64,000 bases of DNA, taken from positions 24,111 to 88,110 of the forward strand of contig JAEZTJ010000067.1 of NCBI GenBank assembly GCA_023421505.1, read 5' to 3'. The position numbers were made by a program, and so were the translations under genes. This DNA comes from Bacillota bacterium. Lineage in GTDB: Bacteria; Bacillota; Clostridia; Lachnospirales; Lachnospiraceae. The notes under the pieces are model-generated. The model did not search any database. It worked only from the letters and a program-made list of their open reading frames with translations, and had not been told where the DNA came from. Positions 7,719 to 16,976 of the stretch are shown one piece after another (position 1 is the stretch's first letter; every line of letters starts with the position of its first letter).

Positions 7719-8648
7719 TTATTCATCAAATAGTGGCGTACTAAAGTAACGCTCCGCGGTATCTGGTAATACTGTCACTACTGTTTTTCCCTTTCCTAAT
7801 TTCTTAGCAAGTGCTAAAGCTGCAGCCACATTAGTACCACTCGAAATTCCACACATTAGTCCTTCTTGTCTAGCCAAATCCTTCGAGGTCTGAATTGCTT
7901 CCACATCTGAAACCATATAAAGATTATTATAGATATTCTGATTTAAGTTTTTAGGTATCACTCCGTCACCAATTCCCATCTGAAGATGAGTTCCTATGGT
8001 TCCTCCGGCAAGTATCGCTGCATTTTCCGGTTCAACTGCCCAAATCTCTATATCAGGATTTTGTGCTTTTAATACTTCACCAATTCCTGATATGGTACCT
8101 CCGGTACCAATACCCGAACAAAAGCCATGAATTGGCCCACCAACCTGTTCTAATATTTCTATTCCTGTATGATGTTTATGAACCTGGGGATTTGCAGGAT
8201 TTTCGAACTGCTGCGGTACAAAAACATTCGGATTATCCTTCTGTAGCTGTAAAGCTGTACTTAAGCATTCTTCAATACATGCTCCTATATCTCCCGCATC
8301 ATGAATCAGTATAACCTCGGCGCCATAATGCTTAACTAGCTTTGTCCGCTCCTCGCTTACAGAATCAGGCATAATGATAATGGTACGATATCCTTTTACA
8401 GCACCGATCAGCGCAAGTCCTATACCCTGATTTCCGCTGGTTGGTTCAACGATTATCGTATCTTTATTAATTAGCCCTTGACGCTCCGCCTCCAGAATCA
8501 TATGAAAGGCGGTTCTGGTTTTAATAGATCCTCCTACATTTAGACCCTCAAATTTAACCAATACTTCAGCCCCGTCAGGATCAGGCATATGTGATAGCCT
8601 AATCATTGGTGTATGTCCTATAGCCTCAAGAATATTGTTGTAAATCAT
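7719..8648 (-). CDS. cysK: PLP-dependent cysteine synthase family protein
   Basis: Fold-type II PLP enzyme, expected to make cysteine from O-acetylserine and sulfide. Start MIYNNILEAIGHTPMIRL at 8648 is preferred because GGGGG lies 5 bases upstream. An in-frame ATG at 8702 would add 18 unconserved residues. PLP lysine is K43, substrate loop TSGNQG ~70-75, phosphate loop GIGTGGTISG. The usual SxKDR motif reads SIKTR here, a variant that could indicate another acceptor or donor. No sulfur genes are adjacent. cysK is used in the broad sense. Confidence 0.8.
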   Translation of the reverse strand: MIYNNILEAIGHTPMIRLSHMPDPDGAEVLVKFEGLNVGGSIKTRTAFHMILEAERQGLINKDTIIVEPTSGNQGIGLALIGAVKGYRTIIIMPDSVSEERTKLVKHYGAEVILIHDAGDIGACIEECLSTALQLQKDNPNVFVPQQFENPANPQVHKHHTGIEILEQVGGPIHGFCSGIGTGGTISGIGEVLKAQNPDIEIWAVEPENAAILAGGTIGTHLQMGIGDGVIPKNLNQNIYNNLYMVSDVEAIQTSKDLARQEGLMCGISSGTNVAAALALAKKLGKGKTVVTVLPDTAERYFSTPLFDE

Positions 8649-8992
8649 ATTAACCCCCATCTGCCGCTTAAGCAAATTAACTTTATCAAAACAATTGTTC
8701 ACTTATATGTATTTCTATTTATTTCTATTCTATAAACAAACATTGGAATATGTTCCAAACCTATCCAACATTATTCATTATACCAAAAATCAATTGTTAA
8801 ACAAGTAATTATTTCCTTAATAAAACTTTTTATTATTTCCTCAATTAAACTTTCTCCACTGACTATCTCTTTCACGCTTATATTTATTCGTTAGTCAGAA
8901 ATAAAAACTCCTTACTCTCTGTTCTGGAAAGTAAGGAATTCTGGAAAAATCGAACATTTATATAAAAGTATCTTATACTCTTTAGCAGAATA
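8649..8992. promoter_or_regulatory. Gene-free stretch with an operator-like palindrome
   Basis: TTGGAATATGTTCCAA (8743-8758) is a near-perfect palindrome upstream of the cysteine synthase-like gene and could be its operator. AT-rich DNA follows, then the terminator at 8904-8938. Confidence 0.45.
8904..8938 (-). terminator. Terminator of the TIM-barrel epimerase-like gene
   Basis: Minus-strand TCCTTACT/AGTAAGGA stem (8930-8937 with 8909-8916) followed by GTTTTTATTT, about 55 bases after the gene stop. Confidence 0.75.
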
Positions 8993-9829
8993 CTATTCTG
9001 TTTTTATACCTGCCAGTGCTGCCTGTTCTCTCACATATGCTGCCGCCATCTTATAGGTTTCAAAATCAGGCAGGTGCTCTACGAAAAGTGGCGTATCCGG
9101 TCCAAGTGCTTCACATAGTCTTGCAACCTTTTGATAATTAATAATTCCTTTTCCGGGCATTGTTTCATGAATTAATGTAGTATAGGCATTTTCCATCCAT
9201 ACATCTTTACCGTGAATACTCCTTATATATGAGCCTAATTTTGTAAAGCATTCCTCAATAAATTCATCACAGAAAACATACCTTTTAGGACAATTTATCA
9301 TATTAACGAAATCAAGATGTACACCAAAGGCTTTCCTATCTACATCCTTAATTAATGTAAGATATTCATCCGGTGAATCCGGTATCATCCAGGGCATAGG
9401 CTCTATCGAATAAAAGGTTCTGACTGGTTTAACAGCGTCTATGATTTCTCTAATTGAATCAACCACTAGCGTATAGGTTTGTTTTGAATAATTCTCCTTA
9501 AAAAAACCATCCCAAATCGCTCCTCTGCTGCCTGTAATGTTAACGCAGCAATTTGCACCCAGTTCATCAGCAAATGCTAACTGGTTCTTGCAATAATCTA
9601 AAGCCGTCTTTCGCTCTGTATCGTCTAAAGCGATAGGATTTCTCCATACTCCTACTTCACCAATCACCAGATCATGTTCTCGTACACATTCAAGATATGC
9701 CTGTTTTACTTCCGTACTTGCCCGGTAATCTACTGGTGCAAGTACCGCTCTATAACCTAATTCCTTAACTAATTGATACCACTCTTCCGGGTTATTATAC
9801 TGCTTTTCTATTCCTCCGCCTATCCTCAT
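8993..9829 (-). CDS. Sugar phosphate isomerase/epimerase family TIM-barrel protein
   Basis: 278 aa, cytosolic, with the AP-endonuclease-2/xylose-isomerase-like barrel. Strands carry metal-ligand candidates: the glutamate in YSIEPMPW, the aspartate in GVHLDFVN, the histidine in IRSIHGKD and the glutamate in LFVEHL. This is the expected E-D-H-E pattern, so a metal-dependent keto-aldo isomerisation or epimerisation is plausible. The substrate cannot be read from the sequence. ATG follows AAGGAGG. It stands alone, divergent from the multicopper oxidase gene, and has its own terminator. Confidence 0.82.
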   Translation of the reverse strand: MRIGGGIEKQYNNPEEWYQLVKELGYRAVLAPVDYRASTEVKQAYLECVREHDLVIGEVGVWRNPIALDDTERKTALDYCKNQLAFADELGANCCVNITGSRGAIWDGFFKENYSKQTYTLVVDSIREIIDAVKPVRTFYSIEPMPWMIPDSPDEYLTLIKDVDRKAFGVHLDFVNMINCPKRYVFCDEFIEECFTKLGSYIRSIHGKDVWMENAYTTLIHETMPGKGIINYQKVARLCEALGPDTPLFVEHLPDFETYKMAAAYVREQAALAGIKTE

Positions 9830-10152
9830 AGCTACCTCCTTATATGCTTCCTTATCGAGAAGTTCATACTCTAAAATAACATTTCTATTCTTGTTCCCTC
9901 GTTTAATCTACTATATAGCTTTATTTTACCATTATGACAGTCTACAATCCACTTTGCAATGTTCATGTTAAAGCGTATTTCTATTTTACTTTTATATGCT
10001 TATAAATTTGCTTATATGGCCGGTCCATTTACCATCTATGTTAGTCGACCATTTCATCTATAATACAAGCGAAACATTTATAATGCGACATCATATAATG
10101 AATTAGGAGTTGTTTTATAACTCACTCTCAATGAAAGAATGGTGATCTTTTC
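9830..10152. other. Divergent intergenic region
   Basis: 323 bp between the epimerase-like and multicopper oxidase genes. It must hold both promoters, but I see no convincing operator, riboswitch or small gene. Confidence 0.4.
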
Positions 10153-11670
10153 GTGATAATAAGACATTATGTTTTACTGGCTACAGATGGCTTTATTGAA
10201 TTGCCGACCACAAAAGAGTTATGCCCTTCACCGGATACTTTACAAAAGACTTATGTTTTCGGATTTGTCGGAGGATTATATCAGGTGATAAAAGATAACA
10301 AAATCACATATGAAAATAAATCCTTAAACTGGAAGGACTCCTGTAATTGGAGTAGTTTATGGGCAATGCAATCAACGGCAGCGATTCCATCTCCCATTCT
10401 ATGGGCTGATCAGGGTGACCATTTATATATTACTTTGATCAATCTCGGTATGCCGATTTCACAATTAAATGATCCTCATACCATTCATTTACATGGAGCA
10501 CATGTGGCTACGCAGTTAGATGGTTTTCCTGAATCCTCCTTTTCAGTTCCTATGTGGATGGGACCAAATGAAATACCTCCGACAGCTACTTATTACTTTT
10601 TACCGGAGCATCCCGGAACCTATATGTATCACTGCCATGTTGAAGCAAGTGAGCATGTGCAGATGGGTATGTACGGAGCCCTTGTAATTTATCCTTCACT
10701 GAAAAGTCTTGAAGCAGCTTCCATCGAGATGGATCATTGCGGATATTGGAGATATAATGGTAAGGTTCAGGAGCAGATACCTCGCTTTTCAAGTCATAGG
10801 CATTTTGCCTATAACAATATACAGACCTATTTTGATAAGGAATATGTTATGCTCTTATCCGACATTGACCTAAAATGGCATCAAACAGTTCAAACCGCTT
10901 TTGAAACAGGAATAGCCTTTAACGCTTCTGATTTTAAACCCAACTTTTGGCTGATCAACGGCCGGGCCTTCCCTGATACACTACTTTCGCATCCGCAAAC
11001 GCCTCCAAAAGACAGTGCTCCAGATCTCTCGCAAATTAACTATGAATCTTATGTTCATGTGAAAACGGATGATAAATTTTTACTGCGTATGATTAATATG
11101 GGGTATCAGGTCGTACCTTGGCATATTCACGGCTGGCATTTTACAGTTATCGGTAAAGATGCCCATCCGAGTCCGTTCTTAAGCATTGCACAAAAATTAG
11201 ATGATTTGTCAATGTACATGTATTATAATCATTCTTCTGAGATGAGCATGAATCATGAAATGATGGATATGGGCTTTACTGAAACAATAGGCTCCGGTGA
11301 AACACATGATTTGTTACTCATGGCGGATAATAAAGAACCAATATATGGCCGGTATATTTTTAAAGGTCAGGATACTATTCCCTCCTTATGTGAACAAATG
11401 TCGGAAATACAAGCGATAGACCCTGCTTTAATTGCAGATATCCCTACCCAGCCGGTTTCCTGCCAAAATACTCAAACTGTCAATTATGTAAACTTATGTG
11501 AACAACATCAATTCTTTCCACAGTTTTATCCGATGCATAACCATGATGATTACAAGGTTACTAATACAAATACACTGGAAACTCCTGCCTTTAGTAATTA
11601 CCCCGGAGGACAATTAACTATGATACAAACAGATGCACCCTCCGGTCATAAGGGAATTGTGGGGTTATAA
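10153..11670 (+). CDS. Multicopper oxidase family protein
   Basis: 505 aa with copper ligand motifs HLHG (H112, H114), YHCHVEASEHVQMGM (~159-173), PWHIHGWHF (H324, H326, H329) and YPMHNHDDY near 477. The HCH...H...M block in the first domain would fit a type 1 copper site there. No signal peptide is visible from the chosen GTG start at 10153. Other in-frame starts have no better site and the SD is weak, so the start is uncertain. Copper oxidation of a metal ion or phenol is the family role. Such an enzyme is unexpected in an obligate anaerobe. It is followed after 5 bases by a small gene. Confidence 0.85.
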   Translation: MIIRHYVLLATDGFIELPTTKELCPSPDTLQKTYVFGFVGGLYQVIKDNKITYENKSLNWKDSCNWSSLWAMQSTAAIPSPILWADQGDHLYITLINLGMPISQLNDPHTIHLHGAHVATQLDGFPESSFSVPMWMGPNEIPPTATYYFLPEHPGTYMYHCHVEASEHVQMGMYGALVIYPSLKSLEAASIEMDHCGYWRYNGKVQEQIPRFSSHRHFAYNNIQTYFDKEYVMLLSDIDLKWHQTVQTAFETGIAFNASDFKPNFWLINGRAFPDTLLSHPQTPPKDSAPDLSQINYESYVHVKTDDKFLLRMINMGYQVVPWHIHGWHFTVIGKDAHPSPFLSIAQKLDDLSMYMYYNHSSEMSMNHEMMDMGFTETIGSGETHDLLLMADNKEPIYGRYIFKGQDTIPSLCEQMSEIQAIDPALIADIPTQPVSCQNTQTVNYVNLCEQHQFFPQFYPMHNHDDYKVTNTNTLETPAFSNYPGGQLTMIQTDAPSGHKGIVGL

Positions 11671-11675
11671 ATAAA

Positions 11676-12029
11676 ATGAAAAAATCTGTTTCTAAATTAT
11701 GGTATAGGATAACTTATCGCTTCATCAAGCCCAGGCTGGTAATAACCCAGGCTTCTTTCAGCGGAGATGAAAGCTTTATTGATATTCGCTACTGGTTGTC
11801 ACGCCCTGATAAATTGAATTTTAAAATATCCCCTTATTTACTAACTGCTTGTAATCAGAAGATAGGATTAATGCATTTTTCCAAGTTTGGTGTAATAAAA
11901 ACAAAGATGCACAAGCATACCAACACCGGAATAATATTATTCTATAATATGAATCATTCTGTGAGCAAGGGGGATATCGTTACAATGTATTGGGATAGTT
12001 TTAAGATTGACCATATTGAAGTAAAATAA
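11676..12029 (+). CDS. Uncharacterised 117-aa protein paired with the multicopper oxidase
   Basis: Not recognised. It begins MKKSVSKLWYRITYRF, is basic at the N-terminus, and has predicted beta strands (LVITQASF, FIDIRYWL, IILFYNM, DIVTMYWDSF). No signal peptide, no cysteine pair. One histidine cluster (KMHKHTN) could bind metal. It starts 5 bases after the oxidase stop, so the two are almost certainly cotranscribed and may work together. Confidence 0.6.
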   Translation: MKKSVSKLWYRITYRFIKPRLVITQASFSGDESFIDIRYWLSRPDKLNFKISPYLLTACNQKIGLMHFSKFGVIKTKMHKHTNTGIILFYNMNHSVSKGDIVTMYWDSFKIDHIEVK

Positions 12030-12074
12030 CAGAAAAATAATGAATTGTAGAATGCTCTACATTATTAGAAGCCA

Positions 12075-12107
12075 CCTCCCATTTAAAGCAGGTAATCAAA
12101 TGGGAGG
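12075..12107. terminator. Hairpin between convergent genes
   Basis: CCTCCCATTT (12075-12084) pairs with AAATGGGAGG (12098-12107). T-tracts are weak on both sides. Its position between convergent genes favours a bidirectional terminator. Confidence 0.55.
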
Positions 12108-12132
12108 GGTTAAATAGCTCCTCTGACTATGC

Positions 12133-13023
12133 TTAGTCCGACAATCCCAATCTAGCCTGTTCGAGATCTTTTAAATCAAATTTTTTCATTTTTAAAAATT
12201 CCTGAGTAATACGCTGAACCTCTTCCTCTGATCCTCTAAACAGAATTTCATTCAAATCGGCCGGTACGATCTGCCAGGATAATCCAAACTGGTCTTTCAA
12301 CCATCCGCACTGCTCCGCCTCAGGAACGTAGGAAAGCTTGTCCCAGTAATAATCAATTTCTTCTTGATTATCACAAAGAACCATAAAGGAAAACGCTTCG
12401 TTAAAAGTAAAATCCCCGCCATAGCCATGATCCATAACTACTAATTGAGTTTTCAGAATATCAATTTCCCCATAGTTAATTTTTGCTCTTTGATCCGCTG
12501 CTTCACCGTCTGCATAATTGTTAATTAAGCCTTTATCTGCTTCCTCAAATACTGACAGATAGTAATCAATTGCTTCTTTCGCTCTACCGCAGACATCTCC
12601 GGCAAATAGCATGGAAGGTCTGATTTTTTGTAAGTCCTTCCTATCCTCATCAAGCATAAGCTGCCAGCTTAGGCCATATTTATCCTGCAGCCAGACGTAG
12701 CGTTTGCTAAACGGATACTCTCCTAAAGGCATGAGCTCTGTACCCCCCTTAGACAAAGAAGCATATAACCTGTCCACTTCTTCAGCCGTACTACAGGCTA
12801 CCATCAAAGATATGGAAGGATTGAACTTAAAATACGGGCCTGCACTGATTGCTGAAAATCGAAAACCGGCAAGTTGAAAATCAACAATCTCTGCATCTCC
12901 TGAGGGAGTATCTGTAATTGTTGTAATGTTAAGAATACTTGAAGCCTCGAAAAGACTAACATACCAATTGGCAGCTTCAACTGCTTCCTTATCATACCAT
13001 AGGTGCGGAACTAATTTCTGCAT
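12133..13023 (-). CDS. Two-domain VOC (PhnB/glyoxalase-like) protein
   Basis: 296 aa, made of two related halves (~1-130 and ~145-270) of the vicinal-oxygen-chelate fold. Each contains the LPH/RPSMLFAG-type opening and a closing YGLSWQLM or FGLSWQIV motif, as in PhnB/3-dmu-9_3-mt proteins. The start MQKLVPHLWY at 13023 is preferred because GGAGG lies 7 bases upstream. The in-frame ATG at 13038 overlaps that site. Function is unassigned in this family, and the metal ligands are not obvious. Single gene. Confidence 0.82.
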   Translation of the reverse strand: MQKLVPHLWYDKEAVEAANWYVSLFEASSILNITTITDTPSGDAEIVDFQLAGFRFSAISAGPYFKFNPSISLMVACSTAEEVDRLYASLSKGGTELMPLGEYPFSKRYVWLQDKYGLSWQLMLDEDRKDLQKIRPSMLFAGDVCGRAKEAIDYYLSVFEEADKGLINNYADGEAADQRAKINYGEIDILKTQLVVMDHGYGGDFTFNEAFSFMVLCDNQEEIDYYWDKLSYVPEAEQCGWLKDQFGLSWQIVPADLNEILFRGSEEEVQRITQEFLKMKKFDLKDLEQARLGLSD

Positions 13024-13077
13024 AATATTGTCCTCCATTCATGATTGGTATATTGATAAAATGTTAATTCATTTATT

Positions 13078-13638
13078 TTATAACAGATCATCTAATTTCA
13101 TTTTATAAACTTCATATTCCCATCTGGTTTCCTCTGATAATTTACTATACTCATTCTCTGTAGCTCTTAAGGAATACTCATCTCTTAATCTGGATTGCAT
13201 TTGAGACTGTTGTTCTGAGCGAATTGCTCTTGCATATCTTTCAAGACAAGTGTTCCTAAGATATTCTAAATCTCCAAAACAAATTTCCTCATATTGCCTC
13301 TTCATAAATTTAAGCAATTCGTCATCTGACAGTTCATCCTGTGTTTCATTCTTATACGTATAAAAAATATCCTGCAATTCCATTAGTATATCTGAGTAAT
13401 TATCCTGATTAATATACTGAGAATCACAAAATGCATATATTATTTTTGGTAGAATGCTTTCTCCAAATTCTACCCGATAGTTTTCGTTCAGAGCGTTTTT
13501 TCGGGAAATCAACAAACTCTTTGCTTCTTCCTGTGATAATATCAGTCCATATTGTTCCGTATCTTTGTTACACGCTACTACTCTTTCCACTTCCTGCTTC
13601 TGTTTTGCTATTAACATCAATTCAAACATAGGATCCAT
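13078..13638 (-). CDS. DUF6323 family protein
   Basis: 186 aa, all-helical, charged, probably cytosolic. The signature YGLILSQEEAKSLL (~30-43), VEFGESILPKIIYAFCDS (~56-73) and SDDELLKFMKRQYE (~103-116) match DUF6323 proteins of clostridia. No enzymatic motif is visible. In other genomes the family is often next to DUF6179, which is not found here. Start follows AAGGTGATT. Confidence 0.72.
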   Translation of the reverse strand: MDPMFELMLIAKQKQEVERVVACNKDTEQYGLILSQEEAKSLLISRKNALNENYRVEFGESILPKIIYAFCDSQYINQDNYSDILMELQDIFYTYKNETQDELSDDELLKFMKRQYEEICFGDLEYLRNTCLERYARAIRSEQQSQMQSRLRDEYSLRATENEYSKLSEETRWEYEVYKMKLDDLL

Positions 13639-13943
13639 ATAATCACCTTACTCCTATTCTTAATATATTTGAACTAAATTCTACTCCTGAGTCATTTTTA
13701 TTACAAGTCTGGTATAACCCAGAGTTCTATGTTAAAATATAATTGTAAGAACAGTATAACCACATACCCAAATCTCTAGAACTTCTTATGAATGTTTTGT
13801 ATCAGCGAATACTTTATTAATTATAGTAATCTATCGGATCTTGATTTTTATTAATCATTTCCTAATCCGAAGACTTGATATTATTTATCCTCTTTCTTAA
13901 TATCTAATCTTTTAATAATCTAATAATCCTTGAAATTCTACTG
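13639..13943. other. Gene-free stretch
   Basis: 305 bp of AT-rich DNA between two minus-strand genes. No convincing hairpin, operator or small gene is seen. Confidence 0.4.
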
Positions 13944-14876
13944 TTATTTATGTAGTAATTCCTCAATTCCGCATGCAATCTCTTCCCAATGCCTATGTAG
14001 AATTGTAACATGATTTGAGTTACTTACTATGATATGCTTACTGTTTTTCGATAAATTCAATAAGCTTTTTTGAGATTCACTCCATCCCGGCAGCTTTTTC
14101 AAAGAACTATCGGCGGAATATATAATTAACGGCTTATCCTTTAAATCTATATGTCCATCCCATTTCAAGGCAGTTGATTTAAGGGGATACCCCTCTTTCA
14201 ATATCATATCGTTCATTAAATTTTTATATATCATTACTTGATCAATTACGCCAATCTCTTTTGGCAGATATTTCTTTCTGCAATTTATCAATGGATTAAT
14301 ATGAAGGCTGTTAGAAAATCTTAAGAACCCTGTGAAATTAATTAATCTAATGAGCAGGATTACAATATAAGGTATAGATGACTTTGGATAATGGATATGC
14401 TTATAAGGGCTTGTCCCATCAATCAGAACGATTCCTATAACTTCCTCCGGATATAGATGTGTATAAAGTAGCACCTCCATAGCACCCATAGAATGCGCAA
14501 CTAATAGATAAGGCGGCTTCTCTCCTGCTTTTTCTAAGACCCTCTTAAGATCAGATACAATTTGCTCCGTATCTCTTGAAACCGAGGTAGAAGCACTCCA
14601 TCCATAGCCTGGTCTTTCATAAATGCATGTTCGTGTGATTTTTGATAGCTTCGCCGCTATAGGATAATATTCTGTATAAGCACAAGGAGCACCACTTCCA
14701 CAAGTCATTACAATCGTTGGCTTTCCTATACCAGCCCCAATAATGTGCATTTTATGACCATCTATATCAATCAGTTTACCGGGAGGCTTAAATCTTTTTA
14801 TTTCAATTTTTAACATGGTGTGATGAAGCAACATTGTTATTAATAAAAATAACGAAAAATATATAATGATATGCAT
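13944..14876 (-). CDS. Membrane-anchored alpha/beta hydrolase
   Basis: 310 aa. An N-terminal hydrophobic segment (~3-20) is likely an uncleaved anchor. The hydrolase core follows: oxyanion region TCGSGAP, ERPGYGWS, nucleophile elbow AHSMGAME (Ser near 129), acid candidate in IIYSADSS, and catalytic His in SNSNHVTILH. It belongs to the general alpha/beta hydrolase fold, so esterase or peptidase activity is possible. Substrate unknown. Isolated gene with a modest SD (GAGGAAAG). Confidence 0.8.
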   Translation of the reverse strand: MHIIIYFSLFLLITMLLHHTMLKIEIKRFKPPGKLIDIDGHKMHIIGAGIGKPTIVMTCGSGAPCAYTEYYPIAAKLSKITRTCIYERPGYGWSASTSVSRDTEQIVSDLKRVLEKAGEKPPYLLVAHSMGAMEVLLYTHLYPEEVIGIVLIDGTSPYKHIHYPKSSIPYIVILLIRLINFTGFLRFSNSLHINPLINCRKKYLPKEIGVIDQVMIYKNLMNDMILKEGYPLKSTALKWDGHIDLKDKPLIIYSADSSLKKLPGWSESQKSLLNLSKNSKHIIVSNSNHVTILHRHWEEIACGIEELLHK

Positions 14877-15040
14877 AACTTTCCTCTATCCCTTTTTTAT
14901 TAACAGATAAAATAAAAGTCTTTACCGAATGGATAACATAACCATTCTAACTCTATCATGATATTTTTGTAAATAAGAATCACACCTTTCATATAGCCTC
15001 TATTCTCTTTGCTATCAATAAATATAACTTATATAAAATT

Positions 15041-15088
15041 TCCCCTTGTAATAAACAGCTTTATAAGGAGCTGTCTACTATAAGGGGA
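15041..15088 (-). terminator. Nested hairpin after the DUF2249 gene
   Basis: TCCCCTT/AAGGGGA outer arms (15041-15047, 15082-15088) enclose an ACAGCT/AGCTGT inner stem. On the minus strand a T-rich run (AAATTTTATAT) follows. Likely terminator. Confidence 0.6.
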
Positions 15089-15113
15089 GCCTGTTTTTAA
15101 TCAAATATTACCT

Positions 15114-15353
15114 TTAATCATTGATTCTTATAATTTCTACTCTCCAAACATCAGGACCTTCCTCAAGGTATTCCCATTCAAACTTTCCGGGACGCTCGGC
15201 TTGAAACTGATATTTTAGGGGTAACGGATCATGATCATTAAGAAGTTCCATTTTCTCACCTGTCTTTAATCCGTCAAATGCCTGAAATATTTTGGGATGC
15301 TTATCCTTTGGTGCATATTGTCTTACATCCAGCTTTACAGCGTAGCTATCCAT
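15114..15353 (-). CDS. DUF2249 small protein
   Basis: 79 aa, opening MDSYAVKLDVRQYAPKDKHPK and ending WRVEIIRIND, with the DHDPLPLKYQF core of DUF2249. This TusA-like fold domain often occurs with hemerythrin-like or denitrification genes, but none is adjacent here. Strong AAGGAG site. The role is unknown. The invariant histidine in DHDP is likely functional. Confidence 0.82.
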   Translation of the reverse strand: MDSYAVKLDVRQYAPKDKHPKIFQAFDGLKTGEKMELLNDHDPLPLKYQFQAERPGKFEWEYLEEGPDVWRVEIIRIND

Positions 15354-15542
15354 ATCCTTACTCCTTTTTCCTCTTATACTGTTTATTTCCTGTAAAAGTC
15401 ATAATATTTATTTTTCATAGCTTTTATATTATTTACAACAACTACAAAATTTAATTCATGTTACGGTTTTTACTTTTTGCATTAAATACTAGAGTGCAGA
15501 TATTACTTCGCTGTAGCCAAATTGGAATTACTTAAAATTTCG

Positions 15543-16076
15543 TTATCTCTGATGGATCCTATCTGTCATTTTCTTATGCCATTCAATATCTCTTCACATT
15601 CCCTTAAATTGAGGTCCGCAAAAATTACTGGTTGCCATCGCACTCCATCTATTCGTCTTCAAAGCTTCGTTCACTCCAAATTCACAAATTTCCTTTATCC
15701 ATTCCCCATTCAACAAAGGCCAATCCTTGTAATCTACTACTGACCAGCATTCTGTTGTTATGATGGGAAGCTTTAAAGAAGAAGACCACTCAGCAAGAAT
15801 TAATATTCCCGCCTTCAATTTTGCCAGCCAATAATCAGGGTTTGAACGGTAGAGCTTCTCAGCATACTTTACTATGTTTTCGTATCCGATTGAATCGAAG
15901 CGCTCATAATTATATGCAATCCTCCTGTAAAATTCATCACCTGTGCATTGTGCCATCCATAGATGAAGCTCAAGTATATCAAAAAAGCTAATATCTACTC
16001 CTCTCCATTGATCTAAGTCATCTGTTAGTGAGAAACAATATTTTAAAGACGGAATTTTATATAGGTTATTTGATCC
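15543..16076 (-). pseudogene. Decayed C-terminal fragment of a cellulase-like glycosidase
   Basis: An open frame starts directly after the stop of the upstream oxidase gene (16077-16079), in the same frame, and reads through KYCFSLTDDLDQWRGVDIS, LELHLWMAQCTGDEF, LPIITTECWSVVDYKDWP and NFCGPQFKGM. This resembles the end of cellulase-like family proteins. A TGA at 15594-15596 stands where the family has Trp, after which the frame continues RDIEWHKKMTDRIHQR to a TAA at 15543. The N-terminal half is missing. An internal ATG could give 120 aa but no good SD is seen. Confidence 0.7.
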
Positions 16077-16976
16077 TTATTTATTCCAGATAACAGAAGG
16101 ATCGATATGACGGATATCCGGCGAACAGGTTCTTGCCATTACTCCGGCTAATTCTTCCGTCATTTTCACAATTTGTTTTCTTACACCTTCTGAACCCTCT
16201 GTTCCTAAGGGCCCCATAATCACTCTACCAGCCGAAACCGCATCAGCCCCCAAAGCTAACGCTTTAAACACATCCATACCACTCAATACACCACAGTCAA
16301 CAAAAACAGGAATACTTTTATTAATCACCTTAACAATCTTAGGTAATATCATTAACGGAGGAACTGCATAGTTCATAATTCCATGATGATGAGATACGAC
16401 TATGCCCTTTGCTCCTGCCTCTAAACATTTATAGGCATCCTGTTCACTTAATACCCCTTTTATTATAAATGGCAGTTTTGTGGATTTAATAAATTCCTCG
16501 ATTTCCTTTAAGGATTTGGAGGTCATCTGTTCTCCCAAAACATTATCATATAGCCCCTTTCCCGAAAAAGAATGGTCAACATCCATTCCTACTGCTAAGA
16601 CTTTACAACGCTCAGCATGTTCAATTCTTCGAAAAATATAATCATTATCTGCATATGGTTTGATTATTTTGATGGTCCTTGCTCCGGTAGCAGTGATCGC
16701 CTCCAGTTCCGCTTCCTCTCCCATTCCTGCCCAGTTAACCGCATTTGCAGCGTATGCTCCCCTGGCCATCTCAACCATTCCATTATCACGTATCTTGTTC
16801 AAATGCGATAATGCAGCCATCATCACCGGAGTATCAAAGCTTTCTCCATAAAGTTCAAGCTTCGTGCTAGGTAATACAGCATCGATATGTCTCATTTCAA
16901 CTAGTAAAGAATCAAAATATTCTCTCGTTATTTCATTAGAATCTCCTACGTTTTTTACATTATCATTACTTCCCAT
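16077..16976 (-). CDS. Short FMN-dependent alpha-hydroxy-acid oxidase-like protein
   Basis: 299 aa TIM barrel of the glycolate oxidase/lactate dehydrogenase (FMN) family, shorter than the usual 350-390. FMN-binding features include MMAALSHLN, IKGVLSEQDAYKCLEAGA, VFVDCGVLSGMDVFKALALGADAVSAGR. The canonical SNHGGRQ active site reads SHHHGIMN: the catalytic His appears retained but the substrate-carboxylate Arg is not. It may therefore act on a different substrate. ATG follows AAAGGGG. A decayed glycosidase fragment starts immediately after its stop. Confidence 0.78.
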   Translation of the reverse strand: MGSNDNVKNVGDSNEITREYFDSLLVEMRHIDAVLPSTKLELYGESFDTPVMMAALSHLNKIRDNGMVEMARGAYAANAVNWAGMGEEAELEAITATGARTIKIIKPYADNDYIFRRIEHAERCKVLAVGMDVDHSFSGKGLYDNVLGEQMTSKSLKEIEEFIKSTKLPFIIKGVLSEQDAYKCLEAGAKGIVVSHHHGIMNYAVPPLMILPKIVKVINKSIPVFVDCGVLSGMDVFKALALGADAVSAGRVIMGPLGTEGSEGVRKQIVKMTEELAGVMARTCSPDIRHIDPSVIWNK

